Shown piece by piece: positions 47,674-56,796 of a DNA stretch of 64,000 nt. The notes beneath the pieces are model-generated. The model had not been told where the DNA came from and ran no database searches. It saw only the letters and a program-made list of their open reading frames with translations. How positions within the stretch are numbered: the stretch's first letter is position 1; the number at the start of each line of letters is the position of its first letter. Both the position numbers and the translations under genes were made by a program. This DNA comes from Jiella avicenniae (GTDB lineage Bacteria > Pseudomonadota > Alphaproteobacteria > Rhizobiales > Rhizobiaceae). The stretch is from NCBI RefSeq assembly GCF_021390325.1, contig NZ_JAJUWU010000023.1, positions 1-64,000 of the forward strand, in the 5' to 3' direction.

Positions 47674-50367
47674 TCATTCCGCCGTCAAGAGCCCCTTCAG
47701 CCGGTAGATCTCCTCCAGCGCCGCCTTTGGCGACAGCGCGTCCGGATCGATCGCCGCGATCGCGGCGGCGAGCGCGGCATGCGGGCTCTCGGAGGACGCC
47801 GGATTTTCGGCCGCGGCCGACTGCCGTTCCAGCGCCACCGAAAACAGCGGCAGGTCGTCGATGAAGGCCGTGCGCCTGGCCTGGGACCCGCCGCGCTCGA
47901 GCTCGCTCAGCACCTGGCGCGCCCGCTTGACCACCGAGGCCGGCAGGCCCGCGAGCTTGGCGACCTGGATGCCGTAGGAGCGGTCGGCGGTGCCGTCGGT
48001 GACCTCGTGCAGGAAGATCACCTCGCCCTTGTATTCCTTCACCCGCATCGTCGCGTTGGCGATGCGGGGCAGCCGCCTCGCCAGGGCGGTCATCTCGTGA
48101 AAATGCGTGGCGAACAGCGCCCGGCAGCCGTTGGCCTCGTGCAGATGTTCGACGGTGGCAAACGCGATCGAAAGGCCGTCATAGGTGGCCGTGCCGCGAC
48201 CGATCTCGTCGAGAATGACCAGCGACCGTTCCCCTGCCTGGTTGAGGATCGCCGCCGTCTCGACCATCTCGACCATGAAGGTCGAGCGCCCCTCGGCGAG
48301 ATCGTCGGAGGCGCCGACGCGGGAGAACAGCCGGTCGACGACGCCGAGATGGGCGCGCGCGGCCGGAACGAAGGCTCCGATCTGGGCGAGCACGGCGATG
48401 ATCGCGTTCTGCCTGAGGAAGGTCGACTTGCCGCCCATGTTGGGGCCGGTCAGCAGCCAGATCGCACCCTTGCCGCCGGCGTTTCGCGGCGAGAGATCGC
48501 AGTCGTTGGCGACGAAGGGTTCGCCCGACCCGGCCTTCAGTGCCGCCTCGACGACGGGATGACGCCCGCCCTCGATGGAAAAGGCGAGCGTATCGTCGAC
48601 CTTCGGCCGGCTCCAGGCCGCTTCCACCGCGATTTCCGCCAGCGCCGCCGAAACGTCGGCCACGGCGAGCGCCTCGGCACCGCGGCGAAGCGCCTCGGCG
48701 GCTTCGAGCACGGCGGCGGAGAGCCGGTCGAAGCAGGCGAGTTCGATCGACAAGGCCTCGCTGGCGGCGCCGGCGATGCGGCTCTCCAGCCCGCTCAGCT
48801 CCTCGGTCGAGAAGCGCATGGCGTTCGCCATCGTCTGGCGATGGACGAAGGTGGGGGCCGTCTCGCCGGCCATCAGCGTCCTGGCGTTCGCTTCGCTCAC
48901 CTCGACGAAATAGCCGAGCACGTTGTTGTACTTGATCCGCAGGGCGCGAATCCCGGTCTCGGCGACGTAGCGGCCTTCGAGTTCGGCGATCACCCGGCGG
49001 GAGTTCTCGCCGAGCGCCCGCGCCTCGTCGAGGCCGGCGATGGCACCCTCGCGCACGAAGCCGCCGTCGCGCTTGTAGAGCGGCGGGCCGTCGACGAGAT
49101 GGGCGGCGAGATCCTCCGCGAGCTTTTCGGGCAGCGCCTGCAGGGCGTCTCGCGCGGCGGCGAGTTCCGCCGGCAAGTCGCCCGGCAGACGTCCGGCGAG
49201 GGACAGGGAGGCGGCTAGACCGTCGCGCACCGCCGCGAGGTCGCGCGGGCCGCCCCTGCCGAGGGCGAGCCGTGACAGGGCGCGCTCGCCGTCCGGCAGT
49301 CCGGCGAGCGCCTTGCGCACGTCGCGCCTGAGATCCGAAGCCTCGACGAGAAAGGCGACGGCGTCCTGCCGCGCGGCGATGGCTTGTCGGTCGGTCAGCG
49401 GCGCGGCGAGCCGCCCGGCGAGGAGCCGCGCACCGGCGCCGGTGACGGTCCGGTCGATAGTCGACAGCAGCGAGCCCTGCCGGCGGCCGGAGAGCGTCGC
49501 GGTCAGTTCCAGCGAGGCGCGGGTGGCCGGATCGATCTCCATGACCGACCCCGCAGAGATCTGCACCGGCCGCTCCAGCATCGGCCTGGCGGCGATCTGG
49601 GTCTTGCCGAGATAGGCGATGAGCGCGGCGGCGGCCGAAAGCTCCGCCCGCGAGAAGCGGCCGAAGCCTTCGAGCGTGGCGACGGAAAAGAACCGGCAAA
49701 GCCGGGTCTCGGCGGTCGAGCCGTCGAACAGCGCCTGCGGCTCCGGCCGCACCGCCCGGCCGAAACGCTTCAGCCGCCCCGCAAAGGCCGCGTCGTGGAA
49801 GAGGCCGTCCGAAACGACGATCTCGCGCGGCTCGACGGCGGCGATCTCCGCCTCGAGCCGTCCGGCGGCGACGGCGGCTGTGCGGAAGACGCCGGTGGAA
49901 AGATCGGCCCAGGCGAGCGCGAATTCGGGGCGGTCGGAACTGCCGATCCGCGCGAGCGTCATCAGATAGTTCGCGCGGCCCGGATCGAGCAGCGCCTCCT
50001 CGGTGATCGTGCCCGGCGTCACCAGCCGCACGACGTCGCGCTTCACCACCGATTTCGCGCCGCGCTTCTTCGCTTCGGCGGGGTCTTCGAGCTGCTCGCA
50101 CACCGCCACCCGATGACCGAGTGCGATCAGCTTCTGCAGATAGTCGTCCGCGGCATGGATCGGCACACCCGCCATCGGAATGTCCTCGCCGAGATGCTTG
50201 CCGCGCTTCGTCAGGGCGATGCCGAGCGCCCGGGCCGCCTCCGCCGCATCGTCGAAGAACAGTTCGTAGAAGTCGCCCATGCGGTAGAACAGGAGGCAAT
50301 CGGGATTGGCCGCCTTGATCTCGATGTATTGGGCCATCATCGGCGTCGGGGCGGCGTCGCTGGTCAT
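47674..50367 (-). CDS. mutS: DNA mismatch repair protein MutS
   Basis: This encodes an 897-residue mismatch sensor. The N-terminal mismatch-contact motif (Phe-x-Glu) is in [12 protein letters not shown]. The connector, lever and clamp regions follow. The ATPase domain has Walker [15 protein letters not shown], Walker [16 protein letters not shown], and ATHFHEM. A C-terminal stretch ([20 protein letters not shown]) is the tetramer/MutL-contact part. ATG 50367 begins [20 protein letters not shown]; the frame upstream is chance. It is conserved near glnD and olsB in rhizobia. Confidence 0.97.
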   Translation of the reverse strand: MTSDAAPTPMMAQYIEIKAANPDCLLFYRMGDFYELFFDDAAEAARALGIALTKRGKHLGEDIPMAGVPIHAADDYLQKLIALGHRVAVCEQLEDPAEAKKRGAKSVVKRDVVRLVTPGTITEEALLDPGRANYLMTLARIGSSDRPEFALAWADLSTGVFRTAAVAAGRLEAEIAAVEPREIVVSDGLFHDAAFAGRLKRFGRAVRPEPQALFDGSTAETRLCRFFSVATLEGFGRFSRAELSAAAALIAYLGKTQIAARPMLERPVQISAGSVMEIDPATRASLELTATLSGRRQGSLLSTIDRTVTGAGARLLAGRLAAPLTDRQAIAARQDAVAFLVEASDLRRDVRKALAGLPDGERALSRLALGRGGPRDLAAVRDGLAASLSLAGRLPGDLPAELAAARDALQALPEKLAEDLAAHLVDGPPLYKRDGGFVREGAIAGLDEARALGENSRRVIAELEGRYVAETGIRALRIKYNNVLGYFVEVSEANARTLMAGETAPTFVHRQTMANAMRFSTEELSGLESRIAGAASEALSIELACFDRLSAAVLEAAEALRRGAEALAVADVSAALAEIAVEAAWSRPKVDDTLAFSIEGGRHPVVEAALKAGSGEPFVANDCDLSPRNAGGKGAIWLLTGPNMGGKSTFLRQNAIIAVLAQIGAFVPAARAHLGVVDRLFSRVGASDDLAEGRSTFMVEMVETAAILNQAGERSLVILDEIGRGTATYDGLSIAFATVEHLHEANGCRALFATHFHEMTALARRLPRIANATMRVKEYKGEVIFLHEVTDGTADRSYGIQVAKLAGLPASVVKRARQVLSELERGGSQARRTAFIDDLPLFSVALERQSAAAENPASSESPHAALAAAIAAIDPDALSPKAALEEIYRLKGLLTAE

Positions 50368-50723
50368 CGGCCGGGTATCACCTCGTCGATCGGCGCATGG
50401 GCTCGCCCGGCGGCGGCGGCATCGTCCGATCCGCCCGTAGGTCTCGATCCGCCGGGATCGGCGAATCGCTATCGGGGCGGCGGCCACTGCGCAAGCCGCC
50501 GGACGCCGCCATCCCCGCCATTCGTGACCGGCCCGTCACGGGAAGACGGCAAGGAGGCTTCAACCGACGGCTTGCAAACACCATCTCGATGTCAGCGGCG
50601 GCGCTGGGCGACTTGCATTTCGTGGCGCGCTCAGCTTCCGTTCATCGGGGGCATGCGATGAGGCGAAAGACATCGTCCAGGGCACGGGGTGCCCGGGGCG
50701 GTCGAATTGAGAGGGAAGTCCTG
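50368..50723. other. Divergent intergenic region upstream of mutS
   Basis: These 356 bases separate mutS (minus) from a small exported-protein gene (plus). No domain-bearing frame was found. GAGGGA at 50711-50716 is the ribosome site of the downstream gene. No clear promoter boxes or RNA structure was identified. Confidence 0.45.
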
Positions 50724-51017
50724 ATGGCCACGAAAACCATGCGTCTTGCACTGGCCGCAGCGTTCGCGCTTCAACTCGCGGCATTCACCCCGGCCGTCGC
50801 GGCCGACGACGCCGTGAACATCCTGCAATATGCGCTCGCCCACCCGACGGACAATGCGCGGCTGCCGACGCTTCCGGCGCTCGGCGATTCGGTTCCCGGT
50901 TCCGTGAAACTCGAGCAGCCCAAGGGAAGCCGCGCCTTCGCCTACTTCTACTACGCCGGCCAGCCGGTCATCGTCGACATGAAGACCCGGAGCATCGTGC
51001 GGATCGGCGGCGGCTGA
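50724..51017 (+). CDS. Small exported protein (DUF1236-like C-terminus)
   Basis: This encodes a 97-residue precursor with a signal peptide (RLALAAAFALQLAAFTPAVA, cleaved near AVA-AD). The mature part of about 70 residues ends FAYFYYAGQPVIVDMKTRSI followed by VRIGGG. This resembles the short repeated C-terminal unit of DUF1236 proteins (a strand ending in V-x-VD-x-x-TR-x-IV). The role is unknown and the location periplasmic. The start is ATG 50724 with GAGGGA seven bases upstream; the longer frame from 50397 is not supported. It converges with olsB. Confidence 0.75.
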   Translation: MATKTMRLALAAAFALQLAAFTPAVAADDAVNILQYALAHPTDNARLPTLPALGDSVPGSVKLEQPKGSRAFAYFYYAGQPVIVDMKTRSIVRIGGG

Positions 51018-51107
51018 GGCCGGCCGATGCGACCATCGCGAGACGATCGCCCTGCAGAACGAGGCGGCCCCGCCGGGTGAGATCGGCGGAAGGCCCGGCG
51101 GTCCGCC

Positions 51108-52106
51108 TCACGCGGCGAAGCGGCCGGCGTCGGCGCCGTAATGTCCGACATAGCGCGGATTGATGTTTTCCCGCGGCAGGACGATCAGGACGTCGGTGGT
51201 TCCGAACTGGTGGTCCACCACGGCGCCCTCGCCGACATAGCCGCCGAGCCGGAGATAGCCCTTGAGCAGCGGCGGCAGCACGGCGAGCGCCCGGCGCGGA
51301 TCGATTTCCGCCGGAGCGGCGTCGAAGAACGTGCCGCGATGGGGGAGCGCCCGCACCCGCCATTCCTCCGGCGCCGGCGCGTTCGCCTGCAGGAAGCCGA
51401 GCGGCCCGGCGAGCTGCGCCGGGTCGGTGCCGGCGAGCGAGGCACAGCCGAACAGGACGTCGACGTCGTGGGTGATGACATAGGCCCAGATGCCCTGCCA
51501 CAGCAGTTCGACCGTGCGCTTGCCGCGATATTCCTTGAGGACGCAGGAGCGGCCGAGTTCGAGGAAGCGTTTGCCGGCATGGCGGGCGATCATCGGCGCG
51601 ATGTCGAATTCCTGGGCCGTGTAGAAGCCGCCGGCGAGCGCCGCCCGTTCCCCGCGCATCAGCCGGTAGGTGCCGACGATGCGCTGGGCGATCGGCCCGC
51701 CGCGGCCGTGATCGATGACCAGGAGGTGGTCGCAGTAGCGGTCGAATCCGTCGCGGTCGCGCCGCGTCATCTTCTGCAGCTTCGACGGCTGAGCGCTCAT
51801 TTCCTGATAGAAGACGCGGTAGCGAAGCTGCTGCGCCGCCTTGACCTCGGCGGCACTGCGGGCGAGACGCACCTCGAGATTGCCGAGCCGGCCGAGCAGC
51901 GGCGAGGCCGCATCGAAGCGGCGGACGAAATGCAGCATCTTCGCCGGCATCTGGCCGAGGCCGCCGGCCTTCGCCTCGAAAGCGATCTTGCGGAACGCCA
52001 CCGGATTACGCCGCACGATCGGGGCCGGGGGAACCACCTCGCCCTCGCCGGAGACCGGGCGGATTCCAGCCGGATCGCCACCAACCCCGAGACTTTGCGT
52101 TGCCAT
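51108..52106 (-). CDS. olsB: Ornithine N-acyltransferase OlsB-type (GNAT family)
   Basis: This encodes a 332-residue protein of the OlsB/hemolysin-like acyltransferase group. Its core reads LEVRLARSAAEVKAAQQLRY then RVFYQEM. Further blocks are DRYCDHLLVID, IVGTYRLM, LELGRSCVLKEYRGKRTVEL and LFGCASLAGTDP. OlsB transfers a 3-hydroxyacyl chain from ACP to ornithine, the first step of phosphate-free ornithine lipids. A flexible N-terminal tail of about 60 residues is present. The start (52106) has GGAG upstream. The position near mutS and lspA matches Sinorhizobium. Confidence 0.88.
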   Translation of the reverse strand: MATQSLGVGGDPAGIRPVSGEGEVVPPAPIVRRNPVAFRKIAFEAKAGGLGQMPAKMLHFVRRFDAASPLLGRLGNLEVRLARSAAEVKAAQQLRYRVFYQEMSAQPSKLQKMTRRDRDGFDRYCDHLLVIDHGRGGPIAQRIVGTYRLMRGERAALAGGFYTAQEFDIAPMIARHAGKRFLELGRSCVLKEYRGKRTVELLWQGIWAYVITHDVDVLFGCASLAGTDPAQLAGPLGFLQANAPAPEEWRVRALPHRGTFFDAAPAEIDPRRALAVLPPLLKGYLRLGGYVGEGAVVDHQFGTTDVLIVLPRENINPRYVGHYGADAGRFAA

Positions 52107-52222
52107 CGTCGTTCTCCGTCCGCCACGAGGGGTTCCGATTGCGTTTACGAATTTTCGGCAACGGTTTCGTGACTGAATTCCGCCCAATATGACGCCTTGG
52201 GCCCCCGCGACACAAGGACCCC

Positions 52223-52240
52223 TGCCCGCCGAGGCGGGCA
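52223..52240 (-). terminator. Hairpin downstream of the YhdH-type reductase gene
   Basis: TGCCCGC and GCGGGCA form a 7-base GC stem about 35 bases after the stop codon of the minus-strand reductase gene. No T-run follows on the minus strand; on the plus strand CTTTT occurs ten bases later. It is a weak candidate. Confidence 0.3.
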
Positions 52241-52274
52241 AGCGCGGCTTTTCTGCTACCGAAGATTGCCGTCG

Positions 52275-53267
52275 TCATCGCATCGTCGCAACGACACGGC
52301 CGCGGATGGTGCCGGCGACGATCTCGCGCGCGGTGTCGATCAGATCGTCGAAACCGCTGTCGGTCGCGATCCTCTCGATCATCCTCCGGTCGAGGTCCTC
52401 CGACAGCCGCTTCCAGGCCCGTTCGCGCTTTTCGAGCGGCGCCATCACCGAATCGATGCCGAGAAGCGAGACGCCGCGCAGGATGAACGGCGCCACGGTG
52501 GCGGGAAGATCCATCCCCTGGGCGAGGCCGCAGGCGGCGACGGCGCCGTGATATTTCGTCGACGCCAGCACGTTGGCGAGGGTGTGGCTGCCGACGGCGT
52601 CGATGCCGGCGGCCCAGCGCTCCTTGCCGAGCGGCTTGCCGGGCTCGGACAGTTCCGCGCGATCGATGATCTCGCTCGCGCCGAGGCCTTTGAGATAATC
52701 CGCCTCGGCGGTGCGCCCGGTGACGGCGAGGACGTCCCAGCCGCGTCTGGCGAGAAGCGCGACGGCGAAGGACCCGACGCCGCCCGACGCGCCGGTGACG
52801 ACGGCGGGGCCGTCCGCCGGCGAGATCCCGGCATCTTCGAGGGCGAGCACCGAGAGCATCGCCGTGTAGCCGGCGGTGCCGATCGCCATGGCGTCCCGGG
52901 CCGAGAAGCGCTCCGGCAGGGAAACCAGCCAGTCGCCCTTCAGCCGGGCGAGACCGGCATAGGCGCCGTAATGGGTCTCGCCGACGCCCCAGCCATTGAG
53001 CACGACCTCGTCGCCCGCCTTCCATTTCGGATGATCGGAGCGGACGACCGTTCCGGCGAGATCGACGCCGGGGATCATCGGCCAGCGCCTGACCACCGGC
53101 GACTTGCCGGTGATGGCGAGGCCGTCCTTGTAGTTGACGGTAGTCGCTGCGACGGCGACGTCGACGTCGCCCTCCATCAGATCGTCGGGGCTCATCTCGA
53201 CCACGTCGACGGACTGCTTCTTGTCCGCGTCGCGCGAGATCAGGATCGCCCGGAACGTCTCGGCCAT
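52275..53267 (-). CDS. YhdH/AcuI-type NADPH-dependent acrylyl-CoA reductase family protein
   Basis: This encodes a 330-residue medium-chain reductase without the zinc ligands. The N-terminal GroES-like domain has VNYKDGLAITGKSPVVRRWP and IPGVDLAGTVV. The Rossmann nucleotide motif is VVTGASGGVGSFAVALLARR. The family blocks GWGVGETHYGAYAGLARLKG and AAGIDAVGSHTLANVLA match YhdH/AcuI, which reduces acrylyl-CoA to propionyl-CoA. Without pathway genes beside it the natural substrate is open. ATG 53267 is backed by GGGAGG. It is monocistronic between olsB and lspA. Confidence 0.9.
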   Translation of the reverse strand: MAETFRAILISRDADKKQSVDVVEMSPDDLMEGDVDVAVAATTVNYKDGLAITGKSPVVRRWPMIPGVDLAGTVVRSDHPKWKAGDEVVLNGWGVGETHYGAYAGLARLKGDWLVSLPERFSARDAMAIGTAGYTAMLSVLALEDAGISPADGPAVVTGASGGVGSFAVALLARRGWDVLAVTGRTAEADYLKGLGASEIIDRAELSEPGKPLGKERWAAGIDAVGSHTLANVLASTKYHGAVAACGLAQGMDLPATVAPFILRGVSLLGIDSVMAPLEKRERAWKRLSEDLDRRMIERIATDSGFDDLIDTAREIVAGTIRGRVVATMR

Positions 53268-53375
53268 GGCCGCCTCCCTTTTCCGGCGTCGTGGCGAAGC
53301 CACGCCGCCCGCGCGCTTTTGCGCTGCTTTACGGTCGCCTGACGGGCAAGATGGTGCTCCACACCCTGCTGCCCG

Positions 53376-53876
53376 TCAATCGCCGTGCTTTTCCGCCGCC
53401 TGTTTCCGCCCCATGCCGGCCAGCACGAACTCGTCCAGGAGGATGATGACGGCGCCGACGGTGATGAAGGCGTCGGCAAGGTTGAAGACCGCGAAGTCGA
53501 AGGCCGGCGTATGGAAATAGACGTAGTCGACGACGTAGCCGAGGCGGGTGCGGTCGATCAGGTTGCCGATCGCCCCGCCGACGATGATGGCGAGGCCGAA
53601 ATGGGTGAGCTTCCGCCCGGCCGGGGTCTTCCACCACAGGAAGAGAACGACGGCGAGGACGGCGGCGGCGAGCAGCGACAGGCCGACGTCGCCGAGACCG
53701 GCGAACATGGAGAAGGCGATGCCGGTGTTGCGGGCGTGGAACAGCGCCAGGAACGGCAGGATCTCGATCGCCGAATGCAGCGGCATGGTGGCGACGACGA
53801 CGGCCTTGATCGCCTGGTCGAGCACGACGGCGACGACCACCGTCAGGAGATTGAAGAGCGTCAGCCCGCGGGTCAT
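53376..53876 (-). CDS. lspA: Lipoprotein signal peptidase
   Basis: This encodes a 166-residue inner-membrane aspartyl protease with four transmembrane segments. The catalytic aspartates are in GGAIGNLIDRTRLGYVVDYV and FNLADAFITVG. It cleaves the prolipoprotein signal before the lipid-modified cysteine, upstream of Lnt in the pathway. Both enzymes are encoded in this window. The gene is coupled to the upstream RNA methyltransferase by a four-base overlap. Confidence 0.96.
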   Translation of the reverse strand: MTRGLTLFNLLTVVVAVVLDQAIKAVVVATMPLHSAIEILPFLALFHARNTGIAFSMFAGLGDVGLSLLAAAVLAVVLFLWWKTPAGRKLTHFGLAIIVGGAIGNLIDRTRLGYVVDYVYFHTPAFDFAVFNLADAFITVGAVIILLDEFVLAGMGRKQAAEKHGD

Positions 53877-54739
53877 AGGGTCAGGGCCTTCCGCCGGGCT
53901 TCGAACAGCATGACGCCGGTCGCGACCGCCAGATTGAGGCTGTCGGCGCGCCCGGCCTGGGGAATGCGGACGAGAAGGTCGCAGGTTCCGGCCATCTCCG
54001 CCGACAGCCCGGCCTGCTCGTTGCCCATGAAGAGCAGCGTCGCCGCGGCATAGTCCGGCGTGCGGTAGTCGAGCGTCCCGGCCATGTGCGTGCCGACGAT
54101 CTGGCCGGCGAAGTCCTGCCTCCAGGCGAGGAACTCCGCCTCCTTTGCCCGTACCACTGGGACGGAGAAGATCGAGCCCATGGTGGCCCGCACGGTTTCG
54201 AGCGAGAACGGATCGACGCAGTCGCCGACGAGGACGACGGCTTTCGCCCCCACCGCGTCGGCGGTCCTGAGGATCGTGCCGAGATTGCCGGGATCGCGCA
54301 CACGGTCGAGCGCGACGGCGACCTCGCCCGGTGCGAGCGCGATCTTCGCCAGCGGCACGAGCTGGCGGCGGAAGACGCCGATGGCACTCTGGGGATTGTC
54401 GCGTCGGGCGATCGCCTCCAGCACCTTGGCGCTCGCCTCGATGACGTCGGCGCCGCTCGCGACGGCGCGCGAGACCGCCCGGGTGAGCACCTCGCTGCCG
54501 CCTAGGAGCGCCGCCTTGGAAACGACGAGGGTGCCGAGTTCCCAGCCGGCGTCGAGACCGTCGAGAACGAGCTTCAGCCCCTCGACGAGGAACAGGCCGG
54601 TCTCGTCGCGATGGCGCTTCTGGGCGAGTGCCCGGATGTCCTTGACGATCGGGTTCGCGGCGCTGGAGATGTCCTTGATGCGGCCGGGCGCGGCGAGCGG
54701 GCCGGCTCTTCGCCGCGGCGCCGTGATGTCGTCGGTCAT
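53873..54739 (-). CDS. TrmH/SpoU-family RNA 2'-O-methyltransferase
   Basis: This encodes a 288-residue SPOUT enzyme. An N-terminal substrate-binding domain (ANPIVKDIRALAQKRHRDET, then GLFLVEG) precedes the trefoil-knot domain with three motifs: motif 1 DRVRDPGNLGTILRTADA, motif 2 LLFMGNEQAGLS, and motif 3 IPQAGRADSLNLAVATGVML. Such proteins 2'-O-methylate 23S rRNA or tRNA; the exact site cannot be read here. It sits in a coupled minus-strand run: RlmI-like methylase, this gene and lspA, with four-base overlaps at both ends. Confidence 0.93.
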   Translation of the reverse strand: MTDDITAPRRRAGPLAAPGRIKDISSAANPIVKDIRALAQKRHRDETGLFLVEGLKLVLDGLDAGWELGTLVVSKAALLGGSEVLTRAVSRAVASGADVIEASAKVLEAIARRDNPQSAIGVFRRQLVPLAKIALAPGEVAVALDRVRDPGNLGTILRTADAVGAKAVVLVGDCVDPFSLETVRATMGSIFSVPVVRAKEAEFLAWRQDFAGQIVGTHMAGTLDYRTPDYAAATLLFMGNEQAGLSAEMAGTCDLLVRIPQAGRADSLNLAVATGVMLFEARRKALTL

Positions 54740-55830
54740 TCGGCGATCCACCGTCCGAACAGCGAGGTCGAGAGCAGCCGCGGCTCTTCGCCGGCCTCCG
54801 AGATCACCAGCTCGCCGGCCTCGATCCGGCCGCCGAGGCCGCGAAAGGCTTCGCCCATCAGCGCCCCGAGGGAATAGAAGGAAGAGCGGATCGAATAGGC
54901 GGTGAGGATCACGCAATCGGGCCTTTCGGAGACGAGCGCACGGGTGAGCGCGACGAGATAGGGCAGATCCTCGAACAGTTGCCAGGTCTCGCCCTTCGGG
55001 CCGCGACCGAATTTCGGCGGATCGAGGAGGATCAGGTCGTAGCGGCTGCCGCGCTTCACCTCCCGTTCGACGTAGCGCACGGCATCCTCGCAGATCCAGC
55101 GGATCGGCTTGTCCGCAAGGCCGGCCATCTCCTGGTTCTCCCGGGCCCAGCCGATCGCCTTCTTCGAGGCGTCGACATGGGTGACCTCGGCGCCGGCCCG
55201 CGCCGCGACCAGCGAGGCGAGGCCGGTATAGCCGAAGAGATTGAGGAGGCGGGGCGTTCCGCCGGCCCGAACCCTCTCGGCGATCCGCGCCTCGACGAAG
55301 GACCAGTGGGCCGCCTGTTCGGGAAACACGCCGACATGGCGAAACGAGGTGAAGCGGCCGAGATAGGCGAGGCCGTCATGGGACAGCGGCCAGGTTTCGC
55401 CGAGCGGTTCGGCGGGAAACTGCCAGCGGCCGAGCCCCTCTTCCTCGACGTCGCCGGTGAAGATCGCGTCGACGCGCTGCCAGTCCTTCGCTGCGAGCCG
55501 CCGCGGCCAGATCGCCTGGTTCTCGGGGCGGCGGATGCTATAGGGGCCGTAGCGTTCGAGCTTTTCGCCTTCGCCGCTGTCGAGGAGTTCGTAGTCGCGG
55601 CCGGGCGCGACGGTGAGCACCGTCGGCGCGACGAGCTGCGGCCGCGCGCCCCTCGGCGGGTCGAGCTCCAGGCGCTTTGCCGGCTCCGCGTCCCGACGCG
55701 GCTGTTCGGCCGGGTGCCGCGCGTCCCTGGCACGGGTCTCGGCCTCGCCGGCCGCCTCCCGCCGCCGCGGCCGGGCTCGGCCGGGCTCGCCGGAGACACG
55801 CGGTTGCTGCGGACGGCGGCTGCGCGCCAA
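54736..55830 (-). CDS. RlmI-like class I SAM-dependent methyltransferase
   Basis: The frame encodes up to 364 residues. The first 65 or so are Arg/Pro/Glu-rich and disordered. A beta domain follows (YELLDSGEGEKLERYGPYSI), then a Rossmann methyltransferase: SAM loop LNLFGYTGLASLVAA, DASKKAIGWARENQ and catalytic-site DPPKFGRGPKGE. This matches the RlmI/K-related group acting on rRNA bases, minus the PUA domain. A start nearer LTVAPGRDYE is possible but no better codon was found. It is first in the coupled run leading to lspA. Confidence 0.88.
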   Translation of the reverse strand: MARSRRPQQPRVSGEPGRARPRRREAAGEAETRARDARHPAEQPRRDAEPAKRLELDPPRGARPQLVAPTVLTVAPGRDYELLDSGEGEKLERYGPYSIRRPENQAIWPRRLAAKDWQRVDAIFTGDVEEEGLGRWQFPAEPLGETWPLSHDGLAYLGRFTSFRHVGVFPEQAAHWSFVEARIAERVRAGGTPRLLNLFGYTGLASLVAARAGAEVTHVDASKKAIGWARENQEMAGLADKPIRWICEDAVRYVEREVKRGSRYDLILLDPPKFGRGPKGETWQLFEDLPYLVALTRALVSERPDCVILTAYSIRSSFYSLGALMGEAFRGLGGRIEAGELVISEAGEEPRLLSTSLFGRWIAE

Positions 55831-55987
55831 TGGCCTTCTCCTTGCCGGCTCTCGCCGATATGGTGTTCGTTCCGGCTCTTATCGGTTCTCGCACGGCTTG
55901 GCAAAACGGCGAAAACCGTCAAGTTAGGCGGAGCGTCGCGAAAGGCCCGGCCACGGCGCCCGGTCTGAAGGTCAAGGGAGGACGACG

Positions 55988-56449
55988 ATGGATCTCAAGG
56001 GCGAATACCGGCTGCCGGCCAGCCGCGAGACGGTGTGGGCGAAGCTCAACGACCCGGAGGTGCTGAAGCGCTGCATCCCGGGCTGCGAAGAACTCGAAAT
56101 GACCAGCGACAACGAGATGAAGGCGGTGGTGACCGCCAAGGTCGGGCCGGTGAAGGCGAAGTTCAACGGCGAGATCCGGCTGGAAAACATCAACGCCCCC
56201 GAAAGCTATTCGATCGTCGGCGAGGGCAAGGGCGGCATCGCCGGCTTCGCCAAAGGGGGGGCGGACGTCCATCTCGCCGAGGACGGCGCCGAGACGATCC
56301 TCACCTACGACGTCAGCGCCCAGGTCGGCGGCAAGCTCGCCCAGCTCGGCGGCCGGCTGATCGACTCTTCCGCCAAGAAGCTCGCCGGCCAGTTCTTCGA
56401 CAATTTCGCCAAGGAGGTCGAGGCGGCCGAACAGGGAATGCCGGCTTAG
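55988..56449 (+). CDS. CoxG family (SRPBCC) protein
   Basis: This encodes a 153-residue START/SRPBCC-fold protein: MDLKGEYRLPASRETVWAKL, NDPEVLKRCIPGCEELE and GGKLAQLGGRLIDSSAKKLA. This is the carbon monoxide dehydrogenase subunit G family, which in CO oxidisers helps membrane attachment or maturation of molybdenum hydroxylases. No coxMSL genes are near, so a general accessory or lipid-binding role is equally possible. The ribosome site AGGGAGG lies just upstream. It is followed by a repeat-containing 347-base gap. Confidence 0.92.
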   Translation: MDLKGEYRLPASRETVWAKLNDPEVLKRCIPGCEELEMTSDNEMKAVVTAKVGPVKAKFNGEIRLENINAPESYSIVGEGKGGIAGFAKGGADVHLAEDGAETILTYDVSAQVGGKLAQLGGRLIDSSAKKLAGQFFDNFAKEVEAAEQGMPA

Positions 56450-56529
56450 GCTCGAGCGGAAGGATGCCAGGCAGACGGGACCTTCATGTCCGGCACCGCG
56501 GCGGCGGAGGCAGCGAAAACCCCTCCACC

Positions 56530-56665
56530 TCGTCATCCCGGGCTTGACCCGGGATCCATTCCAAATCATCGGAACCGCTGCAAAGGCCTGCCCGCAACAC
56601 ACTGAATAGCAACGAATTTGGGGCTTGGATGTGGGAAGATCCCGGCTCCATGGCCGGGATGACGA
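56530..56665. repeat. Pair of inverted REP-like palindromes
   Basis: Two copies of the extragenic palindrome lie in the 347-base gap between the CoxG and hydrolase genes. The first is TCGTCATCCCGGGCTTGACC plus CGGGATCCA at 56530-56558. The second is GATCCCGGCTCCATGGCCGG plus GATGACGA at 56638-56665, in opposite orientation. The 79 bases between are less GC-rich. The arrangement resembles paired REP elements; a third copy is at 69-96. Nothing else was recognised in 56450-56796. Confidence 0.85.
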
Positions 56666-56796
56666 AGCTGATAGGCTGTCGCTTCATCCTGCACGGATCT
56701 CTTTTCAGGTATCTAGCGGCGGACTTGCCTCGTCTCTACAGGTCCTGATGGGCGCCCGATGTCGAAACCAGAGACCAACCGGAGGCGGAAGCGGAC

